Source: Eumeta japonica (taxonomy: Eukaryota > Arthropoda > Insecta > Lepidoptera > Psychidae). From it: 64,000 bases of DNA. Positions 13,085 through 26,100 of the stretch are shown here, piece after piece. A model generated the notes under the pieces. It worked only from the letters and a program-made list of their open reading frames with translations, had not been told where the DNA came from and did no database searches. A program made the translations under genes and the position numbers. The stretch spans positions 124,001 through 188,000 of the forward strand of contig BGZK01000485.1 of the NCBI GenBank assembly GCA_005406025.1, given 5' to 3'. The number at the start of each line of letters is the position of its first letter. Position 1 is the first letter of the stretch.

Positions 13085-13345
13085 AACCAGACCCGGCTGA
13101 ATCTCGTATGTAATACTCCTCCTGACTCGAAGACTGGATCCGTCCTTGGAAAACCTTGCTGTCAATCTTGATCTAGTTCTCGTTTTCACTTTTAACTCAG
13201 GCGCTTCTCTTGATTCCGATTCTGGTCACGCTCTTGCTTTTGATCTCAATCCGACCCTCGGTTTTGACCCCGGTCCCGTTTCAGTTTTGGTTCCGGTCCT
13301 GATTCTCGATTTTGTACTTCGTTCCGCTTTCGAGTCACGGTTCCA
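13085..13345 (-). repeat. Degenerate hexamer block, pyrimidine orientation
   Basis: gattccgattctggtcacg, ctcggttttgaccccggtcc, gttttggttccggtcctg and similar words. Long open frames here come from the 6-base period, not from a gene. Followed by cttgtgcgaagcc, whose complement also borders the 44435 block. Confidence 0.65.
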
Positions 13346-15480
13346 ACTTGTGCGAAGCCATGAAAAATGCTTTTATCAAAATAAAATAATTTCTGTGTTA
13401 TTCTGGAATTGTATAGCATTCTATTTGTGAAAGAATTTTTATATTGAAATAAAGCCTATGTTCTCTTCCAAACCAAGAGGTCTATCCGTGAAATCGCATT
13501 AAAGTCTGTTAGGTTATTTCAGAAATATGCGCGAACAGGCAAACAGACAGACAAAAATTTAAGAATCATTGTTATATTACGATCAATATATTATATTACG
13601 TTCCTATTATCGTCGTCCCCCCCCCTACATTTTTACACACCCGATTTTAATGTTTTCGTATATATAAATATAGATACGACAATGATGTAACGTTTTAGTA
13701 ATACAAGGTTTTGCCTTTATCTTTAGTATTACTGTCGCTGTTGCGATTGTCACAAAATACAAAGTTAGTGACGACTTGGTAAGCAAAATTAAAATAAAAT
13801 TTTGAAAAACAATATAATAATAAAGTTATATACAAATGAATTAAGTAATTTAATAATTTAGGTTAGTTAAGTTTTCTAAATAATATTCGTTTATTTCAGC
13901 TTACCCGGGAAGACTCGGTGTGAAATCACACTACTGTTAGAAATTACTCGGCTGAGTGTTACTCCTTGTATTGATCAATCGACGTGCTTGGTAACCATTT
14001 ATCAGATAAATTCACATAGCACTCATAGCAGATAACAAGTAGAAAAATTACTAAATCTAATAATTAATATGGACTGAAGAGTTAAAAATATTTTCTCAAA
14101 AAACCAAAAAAAAAGTTACATAATAAAGATCTCACACCGTAATAATGTCTTCTATGAGAAATGTGTATGTACATTTATTTATAGCGTCTGTAATTGGCTA
14201 TGAACGGACTCTACATTTTGTTTCTTGCTTGTAAGTTGCTTGCATTAGTTTACGTAATGGGAAATCACTCATTTGTATCAACGAAAAATATACATTGAAT
14301 GATTGATTACAGCACGGCAAAAGAGAAGCGCAATTAGAGCGACAATGTATACAAAACAACAATAACATGAAATTAAATGTTAAGGGATCTTTAAATTATG
14401 TGATCAAAAATGCATTAAACACGGTTCGCGGTTGGTAATATTAAGTACTCAGTGATAAACGAATGCAAAAATTGAATTTTACAATTAGTTATGGAAAATT
14501 TGTCGTACAACTTCACGAAGGCGTATTGCTTAAATTTGCCTTACATTTTTATTTTCGAATATTTGAAATCACCAATATTACTAAAGGGAAGTTTTGCGAT
14601 TCAGAACAAATCAGTGTTTTAGTTGTATGTTTTTCACTAAGACTAACAATAATAACATGCACTACAAAGGCATGTTGGATTTTTTACATATAAGTAAATG
14701 ACAACAGTATAATTATTGTTTTTGTTTTCGTATCAATATTTTCAAAATGAAATCCAAAAAAATGTTAAGAAAAATTGTATCTTCGACAACATATGAGTAT
14801 AGTCGATTATGTCGTGTCTTTGGATTCACTGAATTCAGCATCCCGCGGCGCCATTTTGTTTGACAGGTGTTAGTATGACGCCGGCTGCGAGAGGGTGAAG
14901 TTATATCGTGCAAAACATCGTAACGTATGCGCGTGCATATGTCATTATTTACAATATTTCGAGAGTAATGATTCAAGTATGCTAAGCGCTCTAGCACCAA
15001 AAAGCAATCTCTAGTATATTTGAAACGTCAAATCATGGATGTAAACTGAGCGCTTTCCGCTGCACAAGCTAGGATCATCATTCGATCGCTTATATAGAAA
15101 TATTTTATTCAAATACATAATTAGATTGCTTATGTAGTACGTATTTCGCTTATCTATAATATAAAAATAAAATAAAAATGTAGTTCCGCTGGTATGCAAG
15201 ATGATCATTCGAAAATGGTTGAACTGATTTGCCTCATTTCTTTTTATTGTGTTCATAATTATAAGGAGAAGGTTTGTATGAAAAAAATATAATCCTTTTC
15301 AATTTTTTTGTCTGTCTGTCTAACTATTTGTGCTGTGTATCTTCGGAACGGCTAAACCACCCACTGTGCGTCTTTCACTGGTATGTAAAAGAGCTTATGG
15401 GTCCACTTTTAGAGTACTATTTATTCTGAATTATTTAGGGTTCTTATGTAAAAATTGAATAACGTTTAAAAATGGGATAA
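13346..15480. other. AT-rich intergenic between DRC2 and DRC10
   Basis: No coding signal on either strand. A C-run at about 13617-13625. A weak 6-base-word block follows at 15485-15605. Confidence 0.5.
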
Positions 15481-15689
15481 TTCATCGGAATGGAAGGTAA
15501 AGGTGGAACCGACATTGAAATCAGAAACAGGAGAGGTTTCAGGACTTAAATGAGAGACAAAATCGAGGACGAGGAACGGTGTTGGGATCATGATAACGAC
15601 ATGCCAATATAAAATTCGTCAGAATTCATTCTAAACCGATACGAGCGAAAGTTGTTTACAATACAAATTATCAAGTTCTTCATTATTTT

Positions 15690-16560
15690 TTTAGCGTTCC
15701 GTGAAAGATTACTAAAAATCTTACGATTTTAATGTTTATTTTGAACATACCAATGAATGAATACGATACATTTTTAGGGCTCCGTGAAAAGCAATATGCC
15801 GATCTTCTCATACCGTTTTAAATAAACTTTAGTAGGGAGTTAGCTGGAAACTAATGAAAACATGTGTTATATTTTTACGGTTCCGTGAGAATTGCTGCGA
15901 ACCCTTATATTTCTCCGCTTTCAATAAAATTTAGCAGGGAGATAGCCAGAAACGACTGACATAGTATACGATACGTTTTTCGGATTATGCGAGAATTACT
16001 ATGAACCCTTAAAATTTTACTAATTTAGATAAATTTTGGTAAGGAGTTAACCGGAAAGCCATAAACGCTTTTATTAATAGGTATATATAATTATATATAA
16101 GAAGTATATATAATATTAATAAATATATATAAACATATATTTACGGTAAATTTTTAAAGTTCCGTGATAATTACTGAAAACTGTTATAGTTGTACCGTTT
16201 TCAATTAAATTAAGTAGGAAGTTAGCTGGAAACAAATGAAAGCATATACGATACGTATTTAGGGTTCCTTGAGAATTACTAAGAAACCTTATAATGTAAT
16301 GTCAATAAAATATAGTATGGAGATAGCTGAAAAGTAACGAGAGGATGTATAAAACATTTTTCAGAATTCGGTAAAATTTATTAAAAAACCCATTCAGTTT
16401 TACAAATGGCAATAAAAATTGGTATAAAGATAGCTCTAAACATTAATGTGAAAAGATACCATTTTTTTTAAGGTTCAGTAAGAATCTATAAAAACCTGTA
16501 TAATTTAATCGATTTCAATAAAATTTGCTACAAGTATAGTCGAAAACTAATGAAAATGAT
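15690..16560 (+). repeat. About 103-bp tandem repeat, left block
   Basis: Roughly eight diverged units whose shared core reads ggttccgtgagaattact, then aaccct(t)ataat, ttcaataaaatttag and gatagctggaaa. Unit starts near 15780, 15883, 15985, 16159, 16263, 16365 and 16472 give a period of 102-107. The 174-base step from 15985 carries an AT expansion (16075-16145). Confidence 0.8.
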
Positions 16561-16564
16561 AATA

Positions 16565-17310
16565 ATAAATAAATAAAAAGCCTTTTAATTCCACATCAAT
16601 TATTACATTTCAAATGTTTATTAGTTGTGTTAGTACACTTAACTTATCAATCAAACTAGTGTTAGTACCGTTAGTTGTCTTCATAATATGTGGATCCCGT
16701 TTGGGTGAAGGCCTCCGCTTTTTCCTTCCATATTTCTCTATCTTTGGCGAGGTTCATCCAAGCTCGCCCTGCTACTTTAATAATATCATCAGCCCACTTT
16801 TTCGCTGGTCTGCCGACATTTCTTTTTTCTAATGGTCCTTGCCAAATTGTAGTTTTTGTGGTCCATCTACTGTGTTTACACCTCGCTACATGACCGGCCC
16901 ATTGTCATTTTTGTTTTAAAGCCTGCGTTAAAGCATCAGTTACTTTTGTTATTCTCCTGATGATTTCTGATCTTATTTTCTGTATTTTTCTAATTTTTAG
17001 TGTACTTCTTTGTATTACTCTTTGCGTTGTTCTTATTTTTTCTTTCACTTTATTTGTGTAAACCCAAGTCTGACAGCCGTACAATAAACAAGGTAGAAGA
17101 CATGTATCTATTGCTGTCTTTTTTATACCTGGTGTGTAATCTTTCAAAATTTCCTTTAGCGACCAGAATTTGCTCCAAATGATTTTACATCTCCTTTCTA
17201 CTTCTTTTTCATTATTTGTGGCACTGAAAGACACCTGTTTGCCGGGATATATATAACTGTCTACGTATTCTGTGTTGTTGTGAAATGATAAGTATTATAA
17301 AATGTATTTT
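16565..17310 (-). mobile_element. RTE-clade LINE, 5'-truncated 3' end
   Basis: On the minus strand 17234-16671 encodes the C-terminal end of an RTE/BovB-type polymerase: SKFWSLKEILKD, LLYGCQTWVYTNK, RRITKVTDAL, then after one in-frame stop QWAGHVARCKHSRW, RNVGRPAKKWADDI and KDREIWKEKAEAF, ending at a natural stop. The left edge is an ATAATAAATAAAT tract, consistent with the short-repeat 3' tails of RTE elements. It sits inside the 103-bp tandem repeat, so it inserted after that array formed. It is a dead copy, truncated at its 5' end and broken by a stop at 16905-16907. Confidence 0.85.
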
Positions 17311-17319
17311 AAAGGTTTA

Positions 17320-17725
17320 AATTACTATGAACTCTTATACTCGCTGAGTTGAATAGAATTTAGTATGGAAATAGTTACAAACTACTTAAATTAAAGGAAT
17401 ACCTATTTTAGACTTTCGTGAGTCTAGGAACTTATAGTACCTTCCGATTTCGTTAAAATTTGCAAAAGTTGTTCTTATTAGCACAGAGAAAACAGAGAAA
17501 GTGGTTAGAGTGACTTATGTTTCTATGGTTGAGTTTTGTAAGGTTAATAAGCATCATTATAATTTGAGCGATTTCAATAAAGTTTAGCTTGTAATAGCTC
17601 AAGCCAAGGAAAATAATGTAGCTTTCATTATTTTTAGACTTTCACAGTTAAAGGTTCAATGAAATTGATTATAAATTATTATACTTCCACCAGTTCCAAT
17701 TTCATTCTTGTAGTATGTTTTTTGG
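17320..17725 (+). repeat. About 103-bp tandem repeat, right block
   Basis: Four more diverged units of the same repeat (near 17333, 17416, 17540, 17640), separated from the left block by the RTE insertion. Sequence divergence is greater here. Confidence 0.65.
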
Positions 17726-18929
17726 AATATTCAGATTTTCATTTTTTTTTCTAAGGAAAATATTAAGAACATTGTAATTCAGTTTACTTAAAACTAAAAC
17801 GAGACTGAAATAAACTAGAAGTGAAGGTGTGACCGAAGTCACACTACGCGCGGTATGAGAGTTAGCGCGGGAGCAGCGATGTGGTAGCTACTTCTGAAAT
17901 AGATTTTGTTGAGAGGACGAGAAGACCAGCAAAGGTTCAGAGCAGTAAGAAGTGTGTTATATTTTCATAACTAAATAACTAATCTGATTTATGACATTTT
18001 GCAAAGAGATAGTTATCATCCTGAAGATGGGAATATATTACTTTTATTATTAAGAAATCATATCAAAATTAAATTTTTGAAATAAAACATAAAACAAATT
18101 CACACCAGCAAAATGATGATTAGGTTATCCGGACAGTCTGCGGGCGTTAAGTAAATTGTAAAACAAATTCATGAAAATACTTAGTATTCATTTTAATATT
18201 GTGTTTATTTAGATATCTCAGTACGGTACGTATAACTGTTGGCAGTTTTTTCATATTCACAACAACAAATCTTTTTGACTAATTCTTAAATTCAAATTTG
18301 CATTATACCAACTTTAGTAAAGATGGCTTTCGAATAGAATGTTGTTTTAGAGATTTATTATTTAAAGCCTATAGTTATAAAAGATAACGGTTGGTACATA
18401 TCAAATAGTTCTGTATTTGTTTAAGTAGTGAGAACATACTTTTTCAAATAGTTTCATCTATCATAATACACATTTTCGGAGTTAAAGACAACATATGGAG
18501 ATTCAATATGTAGTATTTAGTAGGCACTTTTTTGTCTAATAGCTAGTAAAGAGACCGATTTCACTGCATGCTACTTCTGCCTGTTTGTAACAACATGTTT
18601 TCTAGAAAGTTTTGATATATAAATTAAACATTCGGCATAAAGGTAAGCCAAACAAGTCAATTTCATAAGTGAATTTATTTCGTCATGCTATGATTTGCAT
18701 GCTATTTTCATTCTATGATTGTAATAAATCCCTAAACTCGTGGAAAGGATTCCCTACGAATAATATTCATCATATTTTTTTTAAACTGAACCAATTTTTC
18801 GGTAAAATAGTATCTACGATTCCAGATTGTAGAGGGAAATTGCTGAATAAATTGTATATTGTTGAATGCTCAAGTGAGAATTCAACATGGCAAGTACCAT
18901 AATGCATTGTCTTATTAATGTTAATAAAT
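17726..18929. other. AT-rich intergenic, nothing recognised
   Basis: A short hairpin gtgtgacc..gtcacac near 17830; otherwise no feature. Confidence 0.45.
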
Positions 18930-19648
18930 AGTATCATCTGTTGGGTTGCAAAATTTATCTTAATATTTTAAAGTGCCATCTGTTAGATCGCAAAATGTGT
19001 ATACATCTTTATTTAATTAGTGCCATCTGTTAGACTGTAAAATATGTATTTATTTTTATTTAAATAGTGCCATCTGTTACTTCGTAAAATGTATATTCTT
19101 ATTTAACTAATGAAATATCCATCTGTTAGATCGCAAAATGTTTATCTATTTTAACTTAAATAGTGCCATCTGTTAAATCACAAAATGCATATCTATCTTT
19201 ATTTAAATAGCGCCATCTGTTAGATCCTGAAATGGTTATATATCTTTATGTAATTAGTGCCATCTGTTAGATCGCAAAATGTATATCTATTTTGATTTAA
19301 GTAGTGCCATCTGTTAGACCGTAAAATACAAATCTATCTTTATATGTATAGTGCCATCTGTTAAATCACAAAATGCGTATCTATCTTCATTTAAATAGTG
19401 CCATCTGTTAGATCCAGAAATGGTTGTATATACCTTAACGTAATCACTACCATTTAGATCGCAAAATGTTTATCTATTTTAATTCAAATAGTGCCATCTG
19501 TTAGATCGCAAAATGCATAACTATCTTTATTTCAATAGTGCCATCTGCTAGATTGTAAAGTATGTATGTATCTTTATTTAATTAGTGCCATCTGTTAGAT
19601 CGCAAAATGTATATCTATTTTTATTTAATAAGTACCATCTGCGTGTAT
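18930..19648 (+). repeat. 47-bp minisatellite, about 15 units, each with CATCTG
   Basis: Units start with (a)gtgCCATCTGttagatcgcaa and continue aatgtatatctatttttattt. CCATCTG recurs near 18976, 19023, 19069, 19118, 19165, 19213, 19260, 19306, 19353, 19400, 19493, 19541, 19587 and 19634, a steady 46-49 bases apart; the 19450 unit has lost the motif. Variants recur every fourth unit (aaatcacaaaatgc at 19165 and 19353; gaaatggtt at 19213 and 19400), so it has a 188-bp higher-order period. It ends about 500 bases before the DRC10 start codon. Confidence 0.9.
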
Positions 19649-19985
19649 ACCACTATTTGTTGAGAACCGATAATACAGCAACAGCGTGTTTTCACAAAAT
19701 GGTACAAAATGGCGCTAAATGGAGGGAAGCTACGATTTTTTGAAGACAGAATTATAGAAAAAGTTGAAAAATATAATTGTATCCAAGTACAAATATCTTT
19801 TTAAATTCATAGGGCCGTTTAAGAGATAGCGTATTAATATATTTTGGATCACCGTTTATCAAAGTAATCAATTTGTTATTAATTATTTAGGATAAACTTG
19901 AAATAAAAAGGCGATTAGGTGAGTCCATGTACCCATGTCATTGCTAAATTAATAGTACCTTATTTTAGGTGAGTTGCAGCCCCAC

Positions 19986-19998
19986 GTTGCCCGGCGAC
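19986..19998 (+). promoter_or_regulatory. RFX X-box-like site, distal, upstream of DRC10
   Basis: GTTGCCCGGCGAC fits the X-box half-site pattern (GTTGCC, short spacer, RGYRAC) with a one-base spacer. It lies 153 bases before the DRC10 start codon. RFX factors bind X-boxes in the promoters of cilium and flagellum genes, which fits the gene's role. Confidence 0.5.
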
Positions 19999-20056
19999 GG
20001 ATATCGAAGACGTCGTACTAGACCCCTGTAAAATAAAATAAGGATATTGGGGTGTC

Positions 20057-20070
20057 GTTGCCATAGCGAC
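20057..20070 (+). promoter_or_regulatory. RFX X-box-like site, proximal, upstream of DRC10
   Basis: GTTGCCATAGCGAC is close to the consensus GTTGCCATGGCAAC: both half-sites and the two-base AT spacer are present. It lies 81 bases before the DRC10 ATG. This is the better of the two sites; binding is inferred. Confidence 0.6.
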
Positions 20071-20150
20071 CGTTCTCTTATTGTATTTCGTTTCGTAGGC
20101 CTTTACGAAACATTGAAATAAATTGATGAAGTCAACACGATTCACCGAAA

Positions 20151-23100
20151 ATGGAAACATCATCAGGAATGTTCCAGTCGGCCACCAGCACGCGCACCAG
20201 CAGCACTACCGGCAGCACCAAGTCCGTCCGGAGCGCTTCCAGCGAGGATAGGAAAAGTGTTGGAAGCGGCACTGGAAGTGGTTAGCAAAAACGGATGGTG
20301 ATACCGAACACGTGTAGATAATATATTAATTATCGTCCACTGACGATGTCCTACGGTTCCAAACGCGTGAATATCATTTTACTGTACTATCATACGTCCC
20401 CGACTTTGTTCGCGTGTCTACTCTTGAACGAAACAAATGTATCGATTTTCAGAAGGTTTTTTATTCGTAAAAAGCTACACTGTTCTCGAGTAATAAATTC
20501 TATATTTTATTTTAATATTTGCATTTTACTCGTCTTCGTATACAAATTGAAATCATAGCCGGTAGCGGTATCGAATTTGAAAACGTGACTGGGACTAGTA
20601 TAGAAACGAGAACGAAGTCGAGATTCACAGACAGCAAGATCGATCGACATAAAAGATGAAAGAATACATTATATGTCCTTATAGGCGAAGCCACGGGTGA
20701 AAAGCTCGTAGGCTCTATTTGAGCCTTGCCTTCTTTTCTGTAAAATCCCCAAGCTTTATTTCAAGCCAACAAATAGTTTCATAAACACTAAATTCAAATT
20801 AACCTATTTAAATAATAATACATACGTCTGTTTTTTCACTCACATTGAATTATTTTTTTTATCATTTTAGATCTAACTCTGATGATACATTATATTCTAT
20901 GTATAAAATTTCTCCATCTCAGTTTAAGACATCACTCTTTTCCCTTCATTCTGTCATCGCGCCAAACATTCCTTCTGCACAGCATTGTATCCAAAAACTT
21001 TCTAAGAAAATACCTGGATCATGACAGACAGAACTGCAAACGAATCCACAGACAAATTATTTTATTTTGTATCCGAGAATTAGAATTGCCAATCGGAGAC
21101 TTTCTATTTGGATAAGAAGAAAGAATTTATAGTTTTAATTAAAAAACAGCTCAAATATTCATTAAATTAGCTGTATACAGGTATGAGCCCGATCGACATG
21201 GAGTGCAAGATCCAAGCTGAGCGCATCACCAAGATCTTGGACGAGACGGTGTACAAGACGAAGCTGGCGATATGCATCCCGTATCTCGTGCGGGAGTACA
21301 GCATCCTCAGTAAGATCCTGACCGACGAGGACGTCGAGAATCTGCTGTACATATTCGACCTGTACGACAACCCCATGACCTGTGCCAGTTTGATGGACGC
21401 CACCGTTCTGGAAGAGATCAAAGAGGTGAGGGCGGAGATCTCCATAAACGCATTCTTTGCTTAAATATGTATACGGAATGTAATCTCCTTTATAAAACAA
21501 TTTTGGCAAAGAAACCATAGTCTTTGAAGTAGCCATTTTTGAGAGAAAAAAGCTTAGAAATGTCGTACTGACAGCATTAGAACAGCTGACGTATAGGTAC
21601 TACCGGGTAATGTCACGCGGCCGGCCACCCGATAGCGCCCGAGCTTGCTGTCTAGACAAGTATTAGAGTTGTGTCTATATCATTTATACTACAGTTGAAC
21701 CTCGATAAGTTAAAGTCCAAGGAAACAAAATATTTTAAGTTATAGAGGTTTTAAGTTATCAAGGGTCTATGTTAGGGATAGGTTAATATAGAGGTAGGTA
21801 TGTACATATGTATGTTTTGTTCCACCTTTATCAGCGTATGTGAGTGTTAGTTTTATTTTGAACTCATTTTAAGCCAGTTTTATCCACAGTAAGTAAAGTG
21901 ATGTTTTAGGACAATGATCAAAACTTATGATCCAGGCTTACTTATGTCTTAAGGCTAAAAGCTTCAAGAATTTCGAAGAAGCAAACAATAGGTGACATAT
22001 GTATTGTTTACGTTAACAATTTAACTAGTGAACACCAATAACGCAGCCTTTGTTTTGCACACTCTTTCAAATGACTCATTGACAAACAATTTTATGTTAT
22101 AGAGGTTGTGGAAACATTTCTTTAAAGTTACTGAGGGCCAATACAGAGATTACTATTTAAGTTATAGAGGTTGCGTATTTTGAGTTATAGAGGTTTTGGG
22201 CTCTGATGGAAGGGAACATATTATTTTTGAAGTTATAGAGTTTGAGTTATCGAACTGTATTTATAAGTACAAGTACAAATTATAACCAGACACATTTTGT
22301 TATAGTTACTTTGGCAAAGTTCTAAAAAAGAATGCAATTATGAATATTTGCGAAAAGATGCATGATCGAATCCACACATTTTTTATGTAGAAGAAATTTA
22401 GGATATCGATTCGGGTTAATATTTTTTGTGAGTTACGTTTTCTCACATTGACGGGGTTTTCAATTTTAGCCAAGTTGATGTGAACGCTCCGTACCTCGTG
22501 ATAGCTCGATAAGCCATCAGCCCCGGCGTCACCGCCGTCGTCAACTATCGCCATCCTGCGCTGGGCTAGCGTGAAGGGTTTAGGGTTCGAGTCCTCTCCA
22601 ATAAAACCGTTACCAAAGTTTCAATATACAAGATGTGGGAGTTTCGCCAAAAAACTTATTCAAAGTCATTTTTTTTAAATACTTGCTAAAGCTATTTACA
22701 TATCCATTAACACAATAAAAATATTTTCCATCAGCTGGAGCCTAATGCATTTAATGAGTTAAATATTATTATTTAATTAAATTATTTCTTTAAAAATTAT
22801 TTCATAAAAGCTTGTATCTTCCTCTACTTTTTATTAAATGACAGTCATCCATCATTGAAGAAATCATTTGTTTTAAATAAACACATATAATGAAATTAGT
22901 TCACAGCACTACTGTGAGTTGGTGTGTCGCTCGTTAGCCCTCTACCGGGTTATTTAATAGTGTTAAAACAAATAACAAACGCAAATTTTATTATATAGTT
23001 AATTGGTTTTGAATAATCAATAAAAAAATCTATCGATTGTGTTAGTATTTCTAGATTAATTGCTACTGTTTTAAAGTTGATTGCGAAAAAAAAATGTTTT

Positions 23101-26100
23101 TAAGTATAGCGGTAATTGATAGCTGGTCCATGCATTCATTGCCCCACGTTAAAAAAATATGAACGTTGCGGGGCCCTATAAAGAGCATTTTTAGCTTCAA
23201 ATTTGAAACGGCTGGATTAGTTTTCAAGTTTTTGTCAAGAATTAGAGATCACACTTAAGCGATTCTTCTAACAGATTTTGGAAGCGAAGTTAAACTGTTA
23301 TTTAAAAACATCTTCGAAATGAAATATAGTATGATTAGAATCGGGATGTAAATATATAAAACGATAGGATGTCGTTATATTCCATGGAAATTTTTTCAAC
23401 GAGGCCTTTATCTAAAGTGTTTTAATATTCTGAAAAAGTCTTAATGTCATACACACAACATAACAGATGAGGTATAACGAGCTCATACACACGTTCTAGC
23501 AGTGAGACCGCTGTGATTTATCATTACAATCATATCTTTAACCATTATCATTTAAACAATGCTAATAAAAATGACCAGTTTTCTATTTGTCCGAGTTGAT
23601 CTTCAAAAGGGCTTAATGAATTAAAGAAAAAAAAACTACATTAAGAGGTTATCCCCTAGAATAGAAGATGGCATAGAATTCCTTTAAACAATCTGATTAT
23701 ACTAGAGATTCCAAAGACAATATCAGCTATGTGCAAGTGAGGAACAAGAAAAGCATTGCAACCGAAAGCCAGAGCGGGATTGAAAATAATAATTAATAAA
23801 ATTCAATTGAAGTACAGCAAAACGGCTTACAAAAGACTAGTGCTTTGTAAAATGCACATTTGTTGTGTTGTACTTACGCGCCATAACTTTATGAGTAAAA
23901 TTAACCGTGTGCCTGTAATTTATGTATATTATACTAATTTCTGTATTTAATACTCTACGGTGCTGTAAATAAAAATATTTTCATCTCATCGGTACAATTC
24001 TGTTTTTTTTAGGGAAATTTATCTTTCAAGAATCGTCTCAATCCGGACCTGGGGCAGATGATATATATTCTCAACAGTTATCCAGCTCTAAAGCCTAGAA
24101 TCGAAGAACGCATCGACCAGGTTCGACTGATAAAAGAACTTCCAACCTTTTTTTAGTATGTAACTTTTGCCATCATTTTGTACCTCATACATGAGGTTTA
24201 TATTTGTATCTCATACATGAGGAAGAGGTTCGTTTTAAAGTTCCAAGATAGATTTGGAACTTCAGTTTCGTTCATTTTTTATACTTCATATTCGGAAGAA
24301 TGCTATATATTTGAAATTCACTAACTGAAGAACTTCAAAAAAATCGTTACAAGGCCGCATCCGGCCCTCTGTAAGATTTGATCCGGCCCGCATATCTATG
24401 GCTAAAAATTATGAACAGTACTTTAAAATGCACTTATTTTTGAACGCAGCCCGCGAACGTATTTGCATACTAAAGTTTGGCCCACAACATGTCAAAGGTT
24501 GCACGTACCTATCATAGAAGGTTCGATGTGTTTTACAGGGTAACAATAAGAAAAAGTTTTTGATATAGTATACATTGTACATAATTCTCAAAGCACGAAT
24601 TTGGCGTGCACTTGACCGATTATTTTCAGATGAGAATGGAGTGCGAAGAAATTGAAAAGGACACACCAACTGCGGTGAGTATTCATAACGTTCAAAATGT
24701 GTCAAATTACAAAGAATATTATAACATGCTTCAGTATGTATAATACACATTATTGTGCTATTACAGAACACCTATGCGATCGTCTCGATGTTCTACTGTT
24801 AGTTTATCTGCATATTAATATTTGTCATAGCTCTTTTCAATTTCTCTAGCCATTTTGATCCTTTCTGCCGGACATAAAGCTTTATAACGGGTATAGACCA
24901 GGATTATATATCGAGGTGGTCTAGGAAGATGTCTTCGGTGTATGATCCCTGGTCATCGGTATTCAAAAGTGCTCTAGACCACGTCCATTTTGTAATCGAA
25001 ACTCGAGAGCATTTTTTCCCAATGGCTGTCGCTTCTTACTGGCATATTCACAATAAAATTAATATCATTTCAATGTTTATGAATTTTTGTACAAAATTAA
25101 AATTTCATGTACTCACTAAAAGAAAATTTTCGGTGAAAATATCGTATGTTTAATAAATTTCGCTTCATTTCGTTTTGCGATATTTTAATGTAGTTATATA
25201 TTTTTAGAAATATTTTAGGCTAGTTTTGAAACTGATATAAGTTTTAGCATTTTTTCGATGACATCACCAAATTGAGACTATAAAATCTTGCCGAATTTCG
25301 TTGACAATTTATTTTTTGGAAAAGCTCTGTGCCCTTCCTTCATTTAAAACGCTCATGGGCACCAGGCGCTCGGAGACGGCTAATTAAGTTATGTTGATCT
25401 GTTAGGTACTGACTGTGTCGGGGCTATGGGCGCTGGTTCATATTCCCCCATCGCCCTGAAAGGGATATCCCATTCAAAGAGGAGCTACTGCTCATAATGG
25501 GAGATCTATCTGACCTATAGAAGCAGATCGTGGGTACAACGTCGTTATAGCTTGACTTGCAAAGGCTCCAAGTTCGCATCCAGACCCGTATATGCATGCC
25601 ACTCATAAATAGAGCGACGCTCAGTCCTAAAAGGCATAGTGATAGCGGTTCCCCGCCAATAACAACTATTGATCATATTTACGACAAAAAGATAGCTCAT
25701 GGCACTCTGTCTTAGTCCATCCGCTGCACTATCCACAAAGCAGCTATTCAATGCTTTGTGGCAGTATCCCTTCGGTGACGTTATAAGCTATTGGCAAAGA
25801 GCCAATCAAATCCATCGTTGACAGCATCAATATGCTTTTGACAAAGACATGGCTTGCCACAGTGAAATTCAGTCACTGGAAAGAACATGTATATGTCGTC
25901 GGCAGTGGTGAGAGCGACTCACTAGTCGTCTCACCGTCGCAAGACAAAGCCACGAAATTTCCTTTAATTTACGCGCCGCTGATAAGCTATGGTACGTCGA
26001 AGAGGTCGAACACGTCTGTTTATTGAAGTCATCTGAAGTTAAAGGCGTATCAGAAAATGCAACAGTGACGTCACTTTTGAAATTATGTGCTTGTGCATAT

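Noticed and set aside
13146..13430. A 94-codon ORF rich in Asp/Phe/Val/Leu repeats.
   Set aside because: Produced by the 6-base word repeat; similar frames occur in the other blocks.
18930..19648. A CRISPR-like array.
   Set aside because: It is a head-to-tail minisatellite in eukaryotic DNA: the whole 47-bp unit repeats and there are no unique spacers.
21162..21536. A 124-codon open frame on the minus strand.
   Set aside because: It is the antisense shadow of DRC10 exon 2, which matches a known family in the sense direction.
24811..24905. A minus-strand open stretch with CPAERIKMAREIEKSYDKY.
   Set aside because: It looks protein-like but has no in-frame neighbours and sits in a DRC10 intron; probably a transposon scrap.
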